A stretch of DNA of 64,000 nt from Siphonodentalium dalli. Taxonomy: Eukaryota > Mollusca > Scaphopoda > Gadilida > Siphonodentaliidae. Below, piece after piece: positions 23,855-35,490 of the stretch. The notes below the pieces were generated by a model. It searched no databases and was not told the origin of the DNA. It saw only the letters and a program-made list of their open reading frames with translations. A program made the position numbers and the translations under genes. Location of the stretch: the NCBI GenBank assembly GCA_032622095.1, contig CP136069.1, positions 82,730,958 through 82,794,957 on the forward strand. Reading direction: 5' to 3'. Positions within the stretch are counted from its first letter, which is position 1; every line of letters begins with the position of its first letter.

Positions 23855-24648
23855 CAGGGATGTAAGTGGAAAATTTAAAAAAACCTGAACAATATCTGCC
23901 AACGGCAGATAGCTTGGCCGAAGGCCAAGCGGGGAGGGTGCGGGAGGGGGTGTCCCCCATCCCGCTAACGGGGTGTTTGGGGGTCCCCCCAAGAATTTTT
24001 TGTATTTTTAAGGCTCTGAGAATGCATCTGAGAGCATTCTATGATAAAAAAGAGATAAATAATTCAGCTCAAAAATTCCTGTTTTTGTAAATAAAATTCA
24101 GTTAAAAAAAAATTCAGAGCATACATATTGTCTACTAGTAACTCACCCAATAAAGTTTATACAGTCTCTGTTGCTGATATATTGACATCCAAAGGCTCTA
24201 ACAACCAACATGTATCAGATAAATGTTCAGTAATATTTACAGATTTCCAAAAGTTTCTTTAAACATGTTCAAAAGCTTTTCAACTGTCCTGAACTGAATT
24301 TTTGTTCTAGCCAAGACCAATTGAATTTGTTTTTCAATCCCACGTCATTGATCGGGGAATCTCGATTTAAAATACTCATTGTTGTTATTGTTAAAATGCG
24401 ACAAAGAAATTATCCAGGCGCGAAAGGAACAACAATAGACACGTGCTATTCATAACCGGAGGTTGGTAAAGCAATATCGCGGAAAGCTTTCAGTGTGCCG
24501 AAACGGAAGATTGTTTGACATCATCCGGGAAAGAGAAAGCACTAACGAAAAATCAGACCAAAAAATCGGAAACCGGAAAAAAAAAACGGAAGCCGGAACT
24601 GAACGAAAAACCGGAAATCCGGCAAAAACCGGAAAACTTACATCCCTG
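23855..24648. mobile_element. hAT-like MITE inside the X terminal hairpin
   Basis: The terminal inverted repeats CAGGGATGTAAGT and ACTTACATCCCTG pair perfectly over 13 bp. The flanks repeat GGTATG (23849-23854 and 24649-24654), and removing the element plus one repeat restores the standard X 3' end. The right subterminal region holds many ACCGGAAA-type motifs. 794 bp, no transposase. The 6 bp duplication is unusual for hAT. Confidence 0.75.
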
Positions 24649-25935
24649 GGTATGGGTAAACATAAAAAAACAACTGTCTGTTATGAATGACACACAAACT
24701 GGGTCATGTTCACCAACCATAACGCCTCAGTGGGTCACGTGAATCAACTCCGTGTAACTATTTACAACAGACTGCTTTGATGTTACCGACCAAGTAGCAG
24801 ATACGACATGTACTGTGATAGAAACAACTCGCACTGTATCATCTGATGTGCATACATGTACTGTAAGGATTATGTGATAACTTGCTGTTAATTACACTAA
24901 AAGTTTGCATGTAATCAATTCTGCTATTTAAAACATTCTGGGATTGCAACGAAATAAGTCGGAAATATGTGACTTTAAACCACAATACAAGATAGTGATT
25001 TGGTAATATGGACAAGTGGTCACTGAAAAATAATGATCATCTCTGAAGAGAAATAAGAGGGGATGAAAATACAATAGGTTTTATTGAAATGGCAAGTATT
25101 TATTCCATAAAACGATCTCTCTGTCAACACCAACACGTGGAAAATTGTGTCGGCAGTGATGAATAGAATGGTATAAAATGTGTAACCTCAGGCCCAATCT
25201 ACACCAGAGATATTCAGGGGAAGATTGGAACAAAACATGTTTACTCCTGCATATCCAAGAAAAGTCAGTAACATTTTTCTAGCCACATGTAATTTGGAAA
25301 TAAAGGTATCAGATGATACTGTTGCATTGTGTGCTGGTAGTGCATGGACTATGTAAGAGGTATAACTCTAAAGCCTAATACCTTGAATCTTATTCAAGCA
25401 CATACTAGTAGCCATAATATACATTCAATTGGAAGTTGTCTCAAATACTTTATTTTCAGAGAATATCTTTAATACCTAATACATGACCTAATAGTCCAGC
25501 AAGCTGCATAATATATTACCAGTTAACATGTATAAAAGCATGCCAATTTATAGTACATGTTAAAAGGGTGTTCTACACTATTTTATCACTTTCAAATGGC
25601 CGGTTAAAAAAAAGTGTAAAAAAAAACAAACAAACCCTGCCTGCCTATCTGGAAAACTTTCCCCATGTTATCGGAAACAGAGATGTTTTTTTTTTTGGCC
25701 TAATGATTATGACAAATAATCCTGTCAGACAATACCAAGTACATTAATTTTATTGTATCTACATACCAATTTTTATACATAAAAAAAAAGACTGAACACA
25801 TTATTTTTTAAAGGGATTCTGTGCCTTTATACCGGCAGAGTGTAAAGTAAATTGTAATGCACAATATCCGATAGTCTTGGGGAGCAGCAGACACATCAAT
25901 TTTGACTACTGACTAGCAAGAATTCGGCATAAAAT

Positions 25936-26320
25936 AAAGGTTCCTGTCAATAATGGATTGTAACAGAAGCTGGAGACTGATATGTTTGAGATCAATCATA
26001 ACAGCACTATGGCTCTGATGTTTATTTGTGGTCTCAAGTGTTATGCTAAGGCAATACCCAACAGGCAACACACCCGTCAGAGTACACCAGAATTATATAA
26101 CTCTGCATGATATATCGAGACCAGCTAAATTGTTCTAACACATGGAGTGGCCAGTCTGCTGTTCAAGTCACATGATGTATATGTAAAATACTGATATATT
26201 ATACATATCTTTAAATAGGGAGCTCCATAACAAAGGTGTTAATATCTGATCTAACGACTATGAAAATCTTCAACTATAAAACTTATGTAACTTTAATGTA
26301 AAATGGGACAATGGTCCGCA
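25936..26320. repeat. Third partial copy of the intron duplication (A3)
   Basis: It matches the start of copies 1 and 2 to about 26215, lacks about 130 bp present in them, then continues with lower similarity (AGGGAGCTCCATAACAAAGG). It ends shortly before the RPLP0 exon at 26437. Confidence 0.7.
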
Positions 26321-26436
26321 AAATTAGCACATTCCAACTGTAACCGAATTGATATTTTAGGTGATCTAGAAATTAGAATAACATCTTATTTAGGTAATAA
26401 ATGCAAATGTTTCTCAGACTTAAATCATTCACAAAC

Positions 26437-26577
26437 CTTTTCAGCTTCTGGGAATTCATAATCGGTTGTAACAGCTATGGCCAATAAATTCTTGAATCCG
26501 TTGGCGAGAGAGTGAGGTACAGAAGCTGCTGTTGGGTATCCAATGGCCAAGGAAAGAGCAGCAATTCTACGAACACC
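26437..26577 (-). CDS. RPLP0: RPLP0 coding exon (GVRRIAAL...FPEAEK)
   Basis: 47 residues: [35 protein letters not shown], then [11 protein letters not shown]. This is the conserved P0 segment just before the hinge (human [22 protein letters not shown]). Acceptor TTTTCAG, donor AAG|GTTTGT, phase 0 at both ends. This part of P0 belongs to the helices that bind P1/P2 dimers. Confidence 0.96.
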
Positions 26578-27774
26578 CTGAAAATATATTTATTCGGTCA
26601 GCACTGCAAAATTACATTATACTGAGCCAGTGCCTCCACCCATACTGATGAGATCTAGCTATCTAAGGAGAATGATGTTTCTAGAAGTACTTTTAAAATC
26701 TTTGTCACAGTAACGGGGAAACTGATGAATACATCATATTTATCAGCACTATAGTTCTGTCGCTTCATATATGGCTTACAGGCGATTCATACAGCAAGTA
26801 TCTGCATAAAGTTAAGTCTGTAACCAATGGAAATCACGTGTCAAGATACTGCAGTACATGACTCGTTTTAGTGAAGATATGAAATTGTCAGCAGGAAAAA
26901 TCCTGGGTAGCAGCAGGGGCAATTTTTTTGCACCTTTCCAAACCGGAAATCGGCATGTTTCCCCCCCCCCCCTATTTCTGACCCCAAAACTTCTTTTTTT
27001 CAAATGTGAAGTTAACCCTTTGAACCCTGGCTCCACATAACGATCGACGACCCGACCCTGGGCTCCCAGGGGTATTTTGACTTATTGTTGACTGTGATCA
27101 GGTGTATAGTGCTGTATTGTATGCATTCTCTTCTACCATATTGTTTACAACCATTGGAAAGATTATTAAATTCTGAATTCAGCACACCACAATCTATTTC
27201 AATATCTTAAATCCAGAAAAAGTTATAAACAAATTGAAAACTTATTAGATTTATTATAGAAACTGCCAAAAAATGTTACGTAACGTCACAATCCCAACGT
27301 AAATACATGTCATATGGGCTTTAGCCAAAACAAACTCTGGGTGTTTTCTGAATACCCCACCAATAACTAAAATGCGCTGCACTGTGCAGTCTATTGACTT
27401 ATGCCATCTTAAAGACAGGATTCTGAACTTGATTCTCGTGTAAATCTATATAGCGTGTACCTTTGCACAAAAAAGTTATGATTTAATGAACTCAGAAGTG
27501 TGTATATTCTTGAACATAACTCGTATGACATGAGTTTACATCCGACAATTGTTAGCGCGAATTTCTTCACGCACATTGGGAGTTCTAAATACCACAAGAA
27601 TACGTCACTAAAATTTCTACCTATAAATATATATTTTTAGATCAAAATGCATATACAAATGCAGTCAATCCAGTGTACCCACCATTCTCTTCGAGAGTGG
27701 GGGACTGGGGGTATAATGAAAGTTCTCCCTATTGCTGAAAACCAATTATTCATGAGAAAAAGCTTGTAACTTAC

Positions 27775-27851
27775 ACTCATGAATCTTGTCCTCAAATCTT
27801 CATCAGTTATGTCCAGAATTCTTGGATCATAGAGGGAGCCATCATCATAGA
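27775..27851 (-). CDS. RPLP0: RPLP0 coding exon (YDDGSLYDPRILDITDE...)
   Basis: With the G carried over from the previous exon it encodes VYDDGSLYDPRILDITDE, then DLRTRFMS, matching human [20 protein letters not shown]. Acceptor TTTCAG, donor AGT|GTAAG. It is the second part of P0 domain II plus the start of the following helix. Confidence 0.96.
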
Positions 27852-28012
27852 CTGAAAGAAGCAGAATACATATAAAATTAACTTGTAAGTTTATTACTGG
27901 ATATTTTATCTCACTCCACAAAGGATATAGTCTTTTTCACCTATGATATGAACATATGGCAGGTTTTGGCCCTGGTGATGATTTAGGATTCATAGGTAAT
28001 GGTTCATACAGG

Positions 28013-28080
28013 ATTTTCACAATTTGATTCAAGGACAATTCAAGGACTATATCGGTTGAATTCAAGGACTTGTTCCCTAT
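28013..28080. repeat. Short TTCAAGGA-motif cluster
   Basis: Three motifs (TTCAAGGACAATTCAAGGAC, GAATTCAAGGAC) match the subterminal repeats of the hAT-like element at 9187-10384. This is probably a remnant of one of its ends. Confidence 0.4.
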
Positions 28081-28644
28081 AATAGATGACAATTCCAACA
28101 GGTTACAACATTCCCCATATGCCTTACATTACAAATGTTAATATGTAATAAGATACAGGCTTATAAGCTTTATTGTAACCTGTTCTAGTTATGTTAGAAT
28201 GTCAAGACTGCATATATGCGAGTCAACTGAAGTGAATGGACCAAACATTTACAAAGCATGACCTCAAACAGAGCCAGAGCACAAGGCTCCCTGAAATTTG
28301 CAGACATATTTTAAACGTAATAAAATGAGGTCCACTGATTTTGATAGTACCGTCACATCCTTACACATTCACTTAACTTATATTAAATTGTTCTTGGATT
28401 TAAATTAATATATATTTTATTGCTTGCTTTTTTTTTTAGGATAACCCCTCCCTTTTTTGAGTTTTGTCCCTACCCATTCCCCAAAACCATGAGTTTCGTG
28501 ACAACTGTCCCCCTATTTTTCTCTTGCACCTCATTAATATGTTCATTATTATATTTATTATGTTATTATAGGGCTCCGACCTATAAGCTATGTATTCCAC
28601 AGAACCCTGTTGTCACTATGTAATATATAACTTGTTTTATCAAA

Positions 28645-29612
28645 TAACAAGACAGTCCAAGACTGGGGTCGCTCACCAGACTGCAAAGACTGGGACTCTT
28701 GAGACCACAACAGTCAGAACTTTTCATAATCACTTTAAAAGAAGTAGATCTAAACAGGATAGGTGGCTAGAGAGGCTTCATGTATATAGATCAGTGAATA
28801 TCTACCTCAAAATTACCAACTGTTCACTACTGATCTGAGCTAAATAGACATGGTGGTTCTTTCAAAGAACACTTTTCAAGTTTGCCAATTATGTTCTAGT
28901 GAAGTGGTGGATGAGCTAAATGTCCTTATGAAAGATTTGAACAATACATATGATAGATTGTTGTTGCAATTGGGAATTAATGATGAAAGATTTGAACAAT
29001 ACATATGATAGATTGTTGTTGCAATTGGGAATTAATGACCTCTAACAGATCTCCAGGGAATGTTTATAAAAATGTCAGATTTCACTTGGCATGTGTAGGC
29101 ATACCCCTGCATACAGTTAGAACCAAAGTAAATGCTTCTTGTTAATGATTCTCTGTCAAGAATTTTAGTAAATATTATTTTTGAAACCAGGGTGGCAGAA
29201 GCAGTGAACTTTATAAAGTAAAGGGCCAATAAATATTTTTTTTTAATATTTTTTGGAGTTATGTCCCTGGCCCCGCCCACATTTGACCCAGTGACCTCAT
29301 TTGAACAAATCTGAACTCGTCACCCAAGGATCCTTCATACCAAATATGAACCCATTTGGCCTGATGGTATTTGAGATGTTTAAAATAATTACTATGGAGG
29401 GAAAGAGTTATGACCCTGGCTTCGCAACTATTTGACCCAGTGACCTCATTGGAACAAATCTGAATATGAGTCACCTAGGGAACATCCACAAAAAATATGA
29501 ACCCATTCCGTCTTATGGTTCTAGAGAAGAAGTTTAAAGAATTGTTGATGGATGGACAGATGGACGTATGAGGAGTGATGACTATAGCTCCACCGGAGAC
29601 TTTGTCAAAGGT
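28645..29612 (+). mobile_element. Family Z element, complete but decayed 3' end
   Basis: 5' CAAGACAGTCCAAGACTG, GGGTCGCTCACC, then AATCACTTTAAAAGAAGTAG. Interior Z units (TTTGACCCAGTGACCTCATT, AACAAATCTGAA). 3' TATAGCTCCACCGGAGACTTTG with the second hairpin arm degraded. Similar to about 50440-51178. Confidence 0.65.
28928..29037. repeat. 55-bp direct tandem duplication
   Basis: Two identical copies of a unit starting ATGAAAGATTTGAAC and ending GGGAATTAATG. The related element at about 50487 has only one copy of this unit. Confidence 0.85.
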
Positions 29613-29739
29613 TAAATGAAAAAAAATATCTTAATTTCTTTTTGCATTTTAAATTTGAATTTTTTTCATTCTTTTGTTTTTAAATTGAGCAAAGATTTCA
29701 ATTTAACAACAGTTTTTAAAAAAGAGTTATGTCCCTGGT

Positions 29740-30240
29740 ATGATTTCATCTGGATAAGTGGTGGTTAAGAAATTAATATGAAACTGCCAATCCTGAATTT
29801 AGTGTGTTTGACATTTGCAGAATAAGGTCCCCAAAAGGTGAATTTAATGACACTATTCGGAAAGGCGGGCCAGCATCAACGAATTCATCCTCAGTCTGAT
29901 TAGGCCTCAACGGCCAATAGAAACCTAGGATTGAAGTTCTACAGTTGGTGATGCACACCCATTGAACACCTCAATTATGCATTTTATCTTTTGCAAATTA
30001 GGGGGACATTGAAACTGAACAGGTGGGAAAAAGTAAAAAAGTAACTAAAACAAAATTTGATACTTGGGATACTTCCCAGAAGATGAGGCCTAAGCAGAAT
30101 TAGGTCCCCGGAGGGTGTATTTGGTGATGCTAGCCTGCTGTACGGGGTAGCAACACTAAATTCATCCTCTGGGGACCTCATTCTGCAAATGTCAGACAGG
30201 CTTGAGGAAATGAACAATAGACTTTTCCTATTTATTCTTG
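29740..30240. repeat. Foldback repeat block W (two imperfect palindromes)
   Basis: The palindromes at about 29816-29912 and 30088-30193 have arms of the type CAGAATGAGGTCCCC...GGGTGAATTTA and its complement, around a GCTAGCCTGC-like centre. The whole block recurs at 59283-60290 and about 60655-60790. Confidence 0.7.
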
Positions 30241-30766
30241 CAGAATAGGTGTTTAACTAATGCCATGAAACTGTTTCAACAGGTGGATTAACTTAATATT
30301 TCACAGAGAACTGGAATACAGAGTCATCAATCACAGCTTGACAGATGGTGTAAACATGTCTGCAAGCAAGCAGTCTCTCCCAGTAGTATCAAGTGTCCAT
30401 AGTGATAAATTGGCTCATTCAATAATACAGCCTTCAGCGATGTAATGTTCTCTCTAAAATTCATAGGGCATGGCAATGAGGTGTGAATTATAAAGGGCCA
30501 TAACTCTGTTAAAATATATGGGATCAAACCCATATTTGAACTTGATCTGTATATAGGTGTAAAAAATTCATATACCAAATTTGGTGTCGATCAGATGAAA
30601 AATGTTTGATTCATCCTGTCTTGGATGAATTCTATATAAAAACAAGAGAGGAAAGGGTTAAATAAATGATACAAAAATCCATAGATGAAGAATGTGCTAA
30701 GAAAAATCTAGGTAAGAAATATGAGGCTGTGATGTGTCTAAAAAAAAATTAAAGATCAAAATGCAA

Positions 30767-31171
30767 CTAGAGGTGTGACTGTCCCAATGGGACTACTGAT
30801 ACCCCCCTGTTTTTAAAATACTAAGATGTTTCACATGTCAGTAAACATTTAGTTAAAATAATAAAATAACAGTTCCCATTGCAGGTGTACAACCATAACC
30901 CTAATCTTAAACCTATTGACCGAAAAATGTAAGAATAAAAGCTTGTACAAAATTATCTATGTTGCGAAAAAGGGGGAATAACTCCACAAAAAAAAGTCCG
31001 ACAGACGTCATAATCACAGGTGCACAGATGGTGGTTGATGTCTGTGCAAAGTTTCACGACAATTGATCAAAAAACGACTGAGAAAAACTCCGGACAAATT
31101 TGTGTCCACGGGACGGACGACGGACAAGCTGACTCCAGTATACCCCCCTAACTTCGTTGCGGAGGGTATAA
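30767..31171 (+). mobile_element. Family Y element Y3
   Basis: 5' CTAGAGGTGTGACTG, palindrome GTCCCAATGGGAC, ATACCCCCC. 3' AGTATACCCCCCTAAC, TTCG, TTGCGGAGGGTATAA. The homologous sequence at about 61276 is uninterrupted (AATGC, an A run, TTCATTT), so Y3 inserted between As with no target duplication. One internal unit (GGGGGAATAACTCC, GACAGACGTCATAATC). Confidence 0.8.
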
Positions 31172-31490
31172 AAATGAAATTTTTAATTTTTAGAGTCATG
31201 TCCCTGGCTCTGCCCCCATTTGACCCAGTGACCCCATTTGAACAAATCTGAACCCCAGTCACCCAAGGTCCCTCCGTACCAAATATGTCTTGGGATTCCA
31301 ACTATAGCAACTATCACCCGATTGTTTACATCATTTACTGATGATATTGCGATTGGCTAGCAATTACGTCATTCAGTACCTGAAGTGTCCCGAGTATGAT
31401 TTTAATCAGAACTGATCTACCATAGACCCATCAGCTACAGGGGTCCGTTCCATTCACCCAAATCCTAGTGGTAACCTTGGATAAACTTAC

Positions 31491-31599
31491 CTCTCTCAAT
31501 CTGAAGACCATATGCAAATGGTGAAATGTTCAACATGTTCAGAAGCGTCGCTTCGGAAGCTCCCACCTTGTCACCTTCCTTGATCAGGGCCACTTCGTT
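31491..31599 (-). CDS. RPLP0: RPLP0 coding exon ([18 protein letters not shown]...)
   Basis: 36 residues: [36 protein letters not shown]. It is nearly identical to human P0 over [20 protein letters not shown], the most conserved part of domain II. Acceptor TTCAG|AAC, donor AGAG|GTAAG, phase 1 outgoing. Confidence 0.97.
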
Positions 31600-31927
31600 C
31601 TGAAGAAAGAACAGACAATTCTCAAACATGACCAACTTCCTTTAATTTTCTTAGACTTTTATTCAAGTTTCACAAGGGAGGTTTAATTTCCATGAAATAT
31701 ATCAATTAAAGTACAGGATCCAAATTCACAAAAAATATTCTGGAAAATATGTGCGTGGCCTCCATTGTCGGAAAACTTCTCTCAGTTCGCTGCAATAACT
31801 AATTGCTAAAAACTTTGTTGTTAGGATTATAATATTAAAGTGACTTTTCGATTCTAGATTAGATTCGATGTGAAATCATTGACGATTTGAGTCTCAAATA
31901 CCTGATTCATCGGAGTCTGCTACTCAC

Positions 31928-32074
31928 CAAAATTTCAATGGTTCCCCTGGTAATCTTCGTTGGGATCTGCAGAGCTTGGAAGAAGGAGGTCTTTTCTGGA
32001 CCCAAGATTGTTGATTGTGCAGGTACAGTCACCTCCCATGGTGCAATAGCGCCGGCTTTTGCTGGAGCTTTTTT
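31928..32074 (-). CDS. RPLP0: RPLP0 coding exon ([15 protein letters not shown]...)
   Basis: 49 residues: [49 protein letters not shown]. The human counterpart reads [20 protein letters not shown]. It encodes the insert (domain II) that packs against the rRNA-binding domain. The flanking intron to the next exon is only 328 bp, the one compact intron of the gene. Confidence 0.97.
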
Positions 32075-32420
32075 CTATAAAATGAGACATCAGATTAACC
32101 ATATACAATTGTCAAGAAGCCATTTGGATAAAACATTGTAGAGAGCCTTATGGGAGAGAAATCAAGCTTGCAAGATTTCAGGCAAATCACCAAAAGGCAC
32201 GATGAAGCCTGGAGGCTGTATAATAATTTTTAAAAGTTGCAATGACACTGTAGCTCACCTTCAGAGGTGATAATTTAATGTGTTATAGTCAATGGAGCAA
32301 TTAGGAATGCGGAAAGTTGAAATGTCTAAGTAATACTAGATATCAACATGAAATCCAAAAATGTCACTGGCGGCAATGTTTTCCAATTAAAAAAATTTGA
32401 TAGCTCCCGATATTGGTAAT

Positions 32421-33764
32421 GAAAGTGTCAATGACACTGTAGCTCAACTTAGGTAGGGGAATAATTTAATGGTTGACAGTAAATGGAGGAATAGGAAAGG
32501 TGCTAATTGAAATGTCTAACCTGCGCCAAAAGATTTAGTGATGCAAAGAGTAAAATACAAGATGGCTGCTGGTGGCCATGTTTTTTGGCCAATTGACCCC
32601 AAAAGGACTCGTTCCCATCTACGTGTCATTGTTAACATCCATGACAAATTTTATGAAGATCTGACCAAAGCTACGACCTACAAACTTCATGATGATCAGA
32701 CGAACAGTACGACCTGTAGACCGCGCCAATGGATTGAATTTTGAAGGATTTAGTCATGCAAAGAGTAAAATCCAAGATGGCTGCTGTTTTTGGACTCGTT
32801 CCCATCTACATGTCATTGTTATCATCCATGACAAATTTCATGACCATCTGACCAAAGCTACGACCTGTAGCCCGCACCAAAGGATTTAGTCATGCAAAGA
32901 GTAAAATCATAGATGGCTGCTGGCGGCCATGTTTTTCGGCCGAACGACCCCAAAATGACTCGTTCCCATCTACATGTCATTGTTAACATCCATGACAAAT
33001 TTCATGATGATCAGAAGAACAGTACGACCTGTAGCCCGCGCCAATGGATTGAATTTTGAAATCTAAGATGGCTGCTGACGGCCATGTTTTTTGGCCGAAC
33101 GACCCCAAAATGATTCGTTCCCATCTACATGTCAATGTCAACATTCATGACAAATATCATAAAGATTAGACCAAAGGTACAACCTGTAGCCCGTGCCAAA
33201 GGATTTAGTCATGCAAAGAGTAAAATCCAAGATGGCTGCTGGCGGCCATGTTTTATGGCTGAACGACTCCAAAATCACTCGTTCCCATCTACATGTCAGT
33301 GTTAACATCCATGACAAATTTCATAAACTTCCATCCAACGCAACGACCTGTAGCCCACGCCAAAGCATTTAGTAATGCAAAGAGTAAAATCCAAGATGGC
33401 TGCTGACGGCCATGTTTTTTGGCCGAACGACCCCAAAATGACTCGTTCCCATCTACATGTCAATATTAACATCCATGACAAATTTCATGATGATCAAACG
33501 AACAGTACAACCTGTAGCCCGCGCCAATGGATTGAATTTTGAAATCCAAGATGGCCACCAGCGGCCATGTTTTTTGGCCGAATAACCCCAAAATGACTCG
33601 TTCCCCATCTACATGTCAATGTCAACATTCATGCAAAATCTCATAAAGATCAGACCAAAGGTACGACCTGTAGCCCGCGCCAAAGGAAATTGTTGACAGA
33701 CACACGGACGACGGACGCCAAGCCATGGCAATATCTCAAACTTACAAAAGTAAGTTGAGCTAAA
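32421..33764 (+). mobile_element. Family S element, complete, about eight internal units
   Basis: 5' AGTGTCAATGACACT palindrome, then GTAGCTCAACTT. Interior units of about 150-165 bp with two alternating flavours (ATTTAGTCATGCAAAGAGTA and CAATGGATTGAATTTTGAAA openings). 3' CACACGGACGACGGACG, then hairpin AACTTAC / GTAAGTT and GAGCTAA. The 5' TAGCTCAACTT is complementary to the 3' AAGTTGAGCTA. No coding capacity; the short ORFs are repeat by-products. Confidence 0.8.
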
Positions 33765-34003
33765 AATTAAGACTCCCATCTAGTAGTCATCCGGAAGATC
33801 CATATGAAGTTAGATTTATCTGGCCGTCGGCCATGTTTTTGACGAACGACACCCAAAATGACTCATTCTCATTTACATGTCAACATCCATGACAATTTCA
33901 TTATCATACAAACGGTATGGCATGTAGCCCGTGCCAATGGATTGAATTTTTAAATCAAAGAAGGCCACTGACGGCTAGTTTTTTTTTACCAAAACAAAAC
34001 AAA
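33765..34003 (+). repeat. Family S fragment
   Basis: A further S unit (CTCCCATCTAGTAGTCATCC, GGCCGTCGGCCATGTTTTTG, CATTTACATGTCAACATCC) is truncated where Y4 begins. Confidence 0.6.
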
Positions 34004-34770
34004 CTAGAGGTGTGACTGTCCCAATGGGACTACGGATACCCCCTGTTTTTAAAATACTAAGATGTTTCACATGTCAGTAAACATTTAGTTAAAATAATAA
34101 AATAACAGTTCCCATTGCAGGTGTGCAACCATAACCCTAATCTTAAACCTATTGACCAAAAAATGTAGGAATAAAAGCTTGGACAATATTATGTATGTTG
34201 CGAAAAAAATTCTAAGTCGAAAAAGGGGAATAACTCCACACAAAATATGTCGGACAGACGTCATAATCGCAGGTGCACAGGTTCCCATGGTACTAAATAT
34301 CAGTGCCAAGATTAAAAAACATTGACCGAAAAATGTAGGAATAAAAGCTCGGACAAATTTATGCATGTTGCAAAAAAAAGTTTCTAAGTCGAAAAAGGGT
34401 GATAACTCCACCAAAAAATGTCGGACAGACGTCATAATCGCAGGTGCACAAGTTCCCATGGTACTAAATATCTGTGCCACGTTTTAAAAAAATTGACCGA
34501 AAAATGTAGGAATAAAAGCTCGGACAAAAGTATACATGTTGCGAAAAATGTCTAAGTCGAAAAAGGGGGGATAACTCCACCAAAAAAAGTCCGACAGACG
34601 TCATAATCGCAGGTGCACAGGTTCCCATGGTGGTTGATGTCTGTGCCAAGTTTCACGGAAATTGATCAAAAAACGACTGAGAAAAACTCCGGACAAATTT
34701 GTGTCCACGGACGGATGGACTGACAAGCTGACTCCAGTATACCCCCCTAACTTCGTTGCGTGGGGTATAA
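34004..34770 (+). mobile_element. Family Y element Y4
   Basis: 5' CTAGAGGTGTGACTG with palindrome GTCCCAATGGGAC. Four units of about 150 bp (GTCGAAAAAGGGG, ATAACTCCAC, GTCGGACAGACGTCATAATC, GCAGGTGCACAGGTTCCCAT). 3' CCCCCCTAACTTCGTTGCG, TGGGGTATAA. It abuts Y5 with no intervening base. Confidence 0.8.
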
Positions 34771-35490
34771 CTAGAGGTGTGACTGTCACAATGGGTCTAC
34801 GGATACCCCCCCCCCCCCCTGTTTTTAAAATACTAAGATGTTTCACATGTCAGTAAACATTTAGTTAAAATAATAATATAACAGTTCCCATTGCAGGTGT
34901 ACAACCATAACCTTAATCTTAAACCTATTGACCGAAAAATGTAGGAATAAAAGCTTGGACAAAATTATGTCGAGAAAGGGGAATAACTCCACACAAAAAA
35001 TGTCGGACAGACGTCATAATCGCAGGTGCACAGGTTCCCATGGTACTAAATATCAGTGCCAAGATTAAAAAACATTGACCAAAAAATGTAGATATAAAAG
35101 CTCGGACAAAATTATGCATGTTGCAAAAAAAGTTTCCAAGTCGAAAAAGGGGGATAACTCCACCAAAAAATGTCGGACAGACGTCATAATCGCAGGTGCA
35201 CAAGTTCCCATGGTACTAAATATCTGTGCCACGTTTTTTTTAAATTGACGGAAAAATATAAATAAAAGCTCGGACAAAATAATACATGTTGCGAAAATTT
35301 TCTAAATCGAAAAAGGTGGGATAACTCCACCAAAAAAAGTCCGACAGACGTCATAATCGCAGGTGCAGAGGTTCCCATGGTGGTTGATGTCTGTACCAAG
35401 TTTCACGGAAATTGATCAAAAAACGACTGAGAAAAACTCCGGACAAGCTGACTCCAGTATACCCCCCTAACTTCGTTGCGGGGGGTATAA
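34771..35490 (+). mobile_element. Family Y element Y5, head-to-tail with Y4
   Basis: It starts CTAGAGGTGTGACTG at the base after the GGGGTATAA of Y4, has the same internal unit series, and ends GGGGGGTATAA at 35490. A family Z 5' end (CAAGACAGTC) begins at 35491, again with no spacer. Confidence 0.8.

Larger units (their letters stand above)
20520..24663 (+). mobile_element. Family X element, complete, with two nested insertions
   Basis: 5': AACGAGAGG, palindrome GCCGATCACGATCGGC, arm ATGTTTAACCCATACC. 3': GACAGACGGACGGACGG, GGTCAATCCGG, hairpin GTTTACCATAC / GTATGGGTAAAC, ending ACAT. The duplicated flank at 18187-18193 supplies the empty site CACTTT|AAAAAAAC and shows no target duplication. 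A Y element (21883-23121) and a hAT-like MITE (23855-24648) sit inside it; the latter splits the terminal hairpin. Confidence 0.85.
19472..25935. repeat. Tandem intron duplication, copy 2 (A2-B2), interrupted by an X element
   Basis: 19472-20519 repeats 17173-18186, and 24664-25935 repeats 18187-19471, with few mismatches and small indels such as an extra CCGGTACCCCGG at about 20028. The X element at 20520-24663 splits it, so that insertion came after the duplication or was lost cleanly from copy 1. Confidence 0.85.

Noticed and set aside
31600-31927. Possible snoRNA in the 328-bp RPLP0 intron
   Set aside because: Only ATGATTT (poor C box) and CTGA are present, with no terminal stem and no conserved guide.
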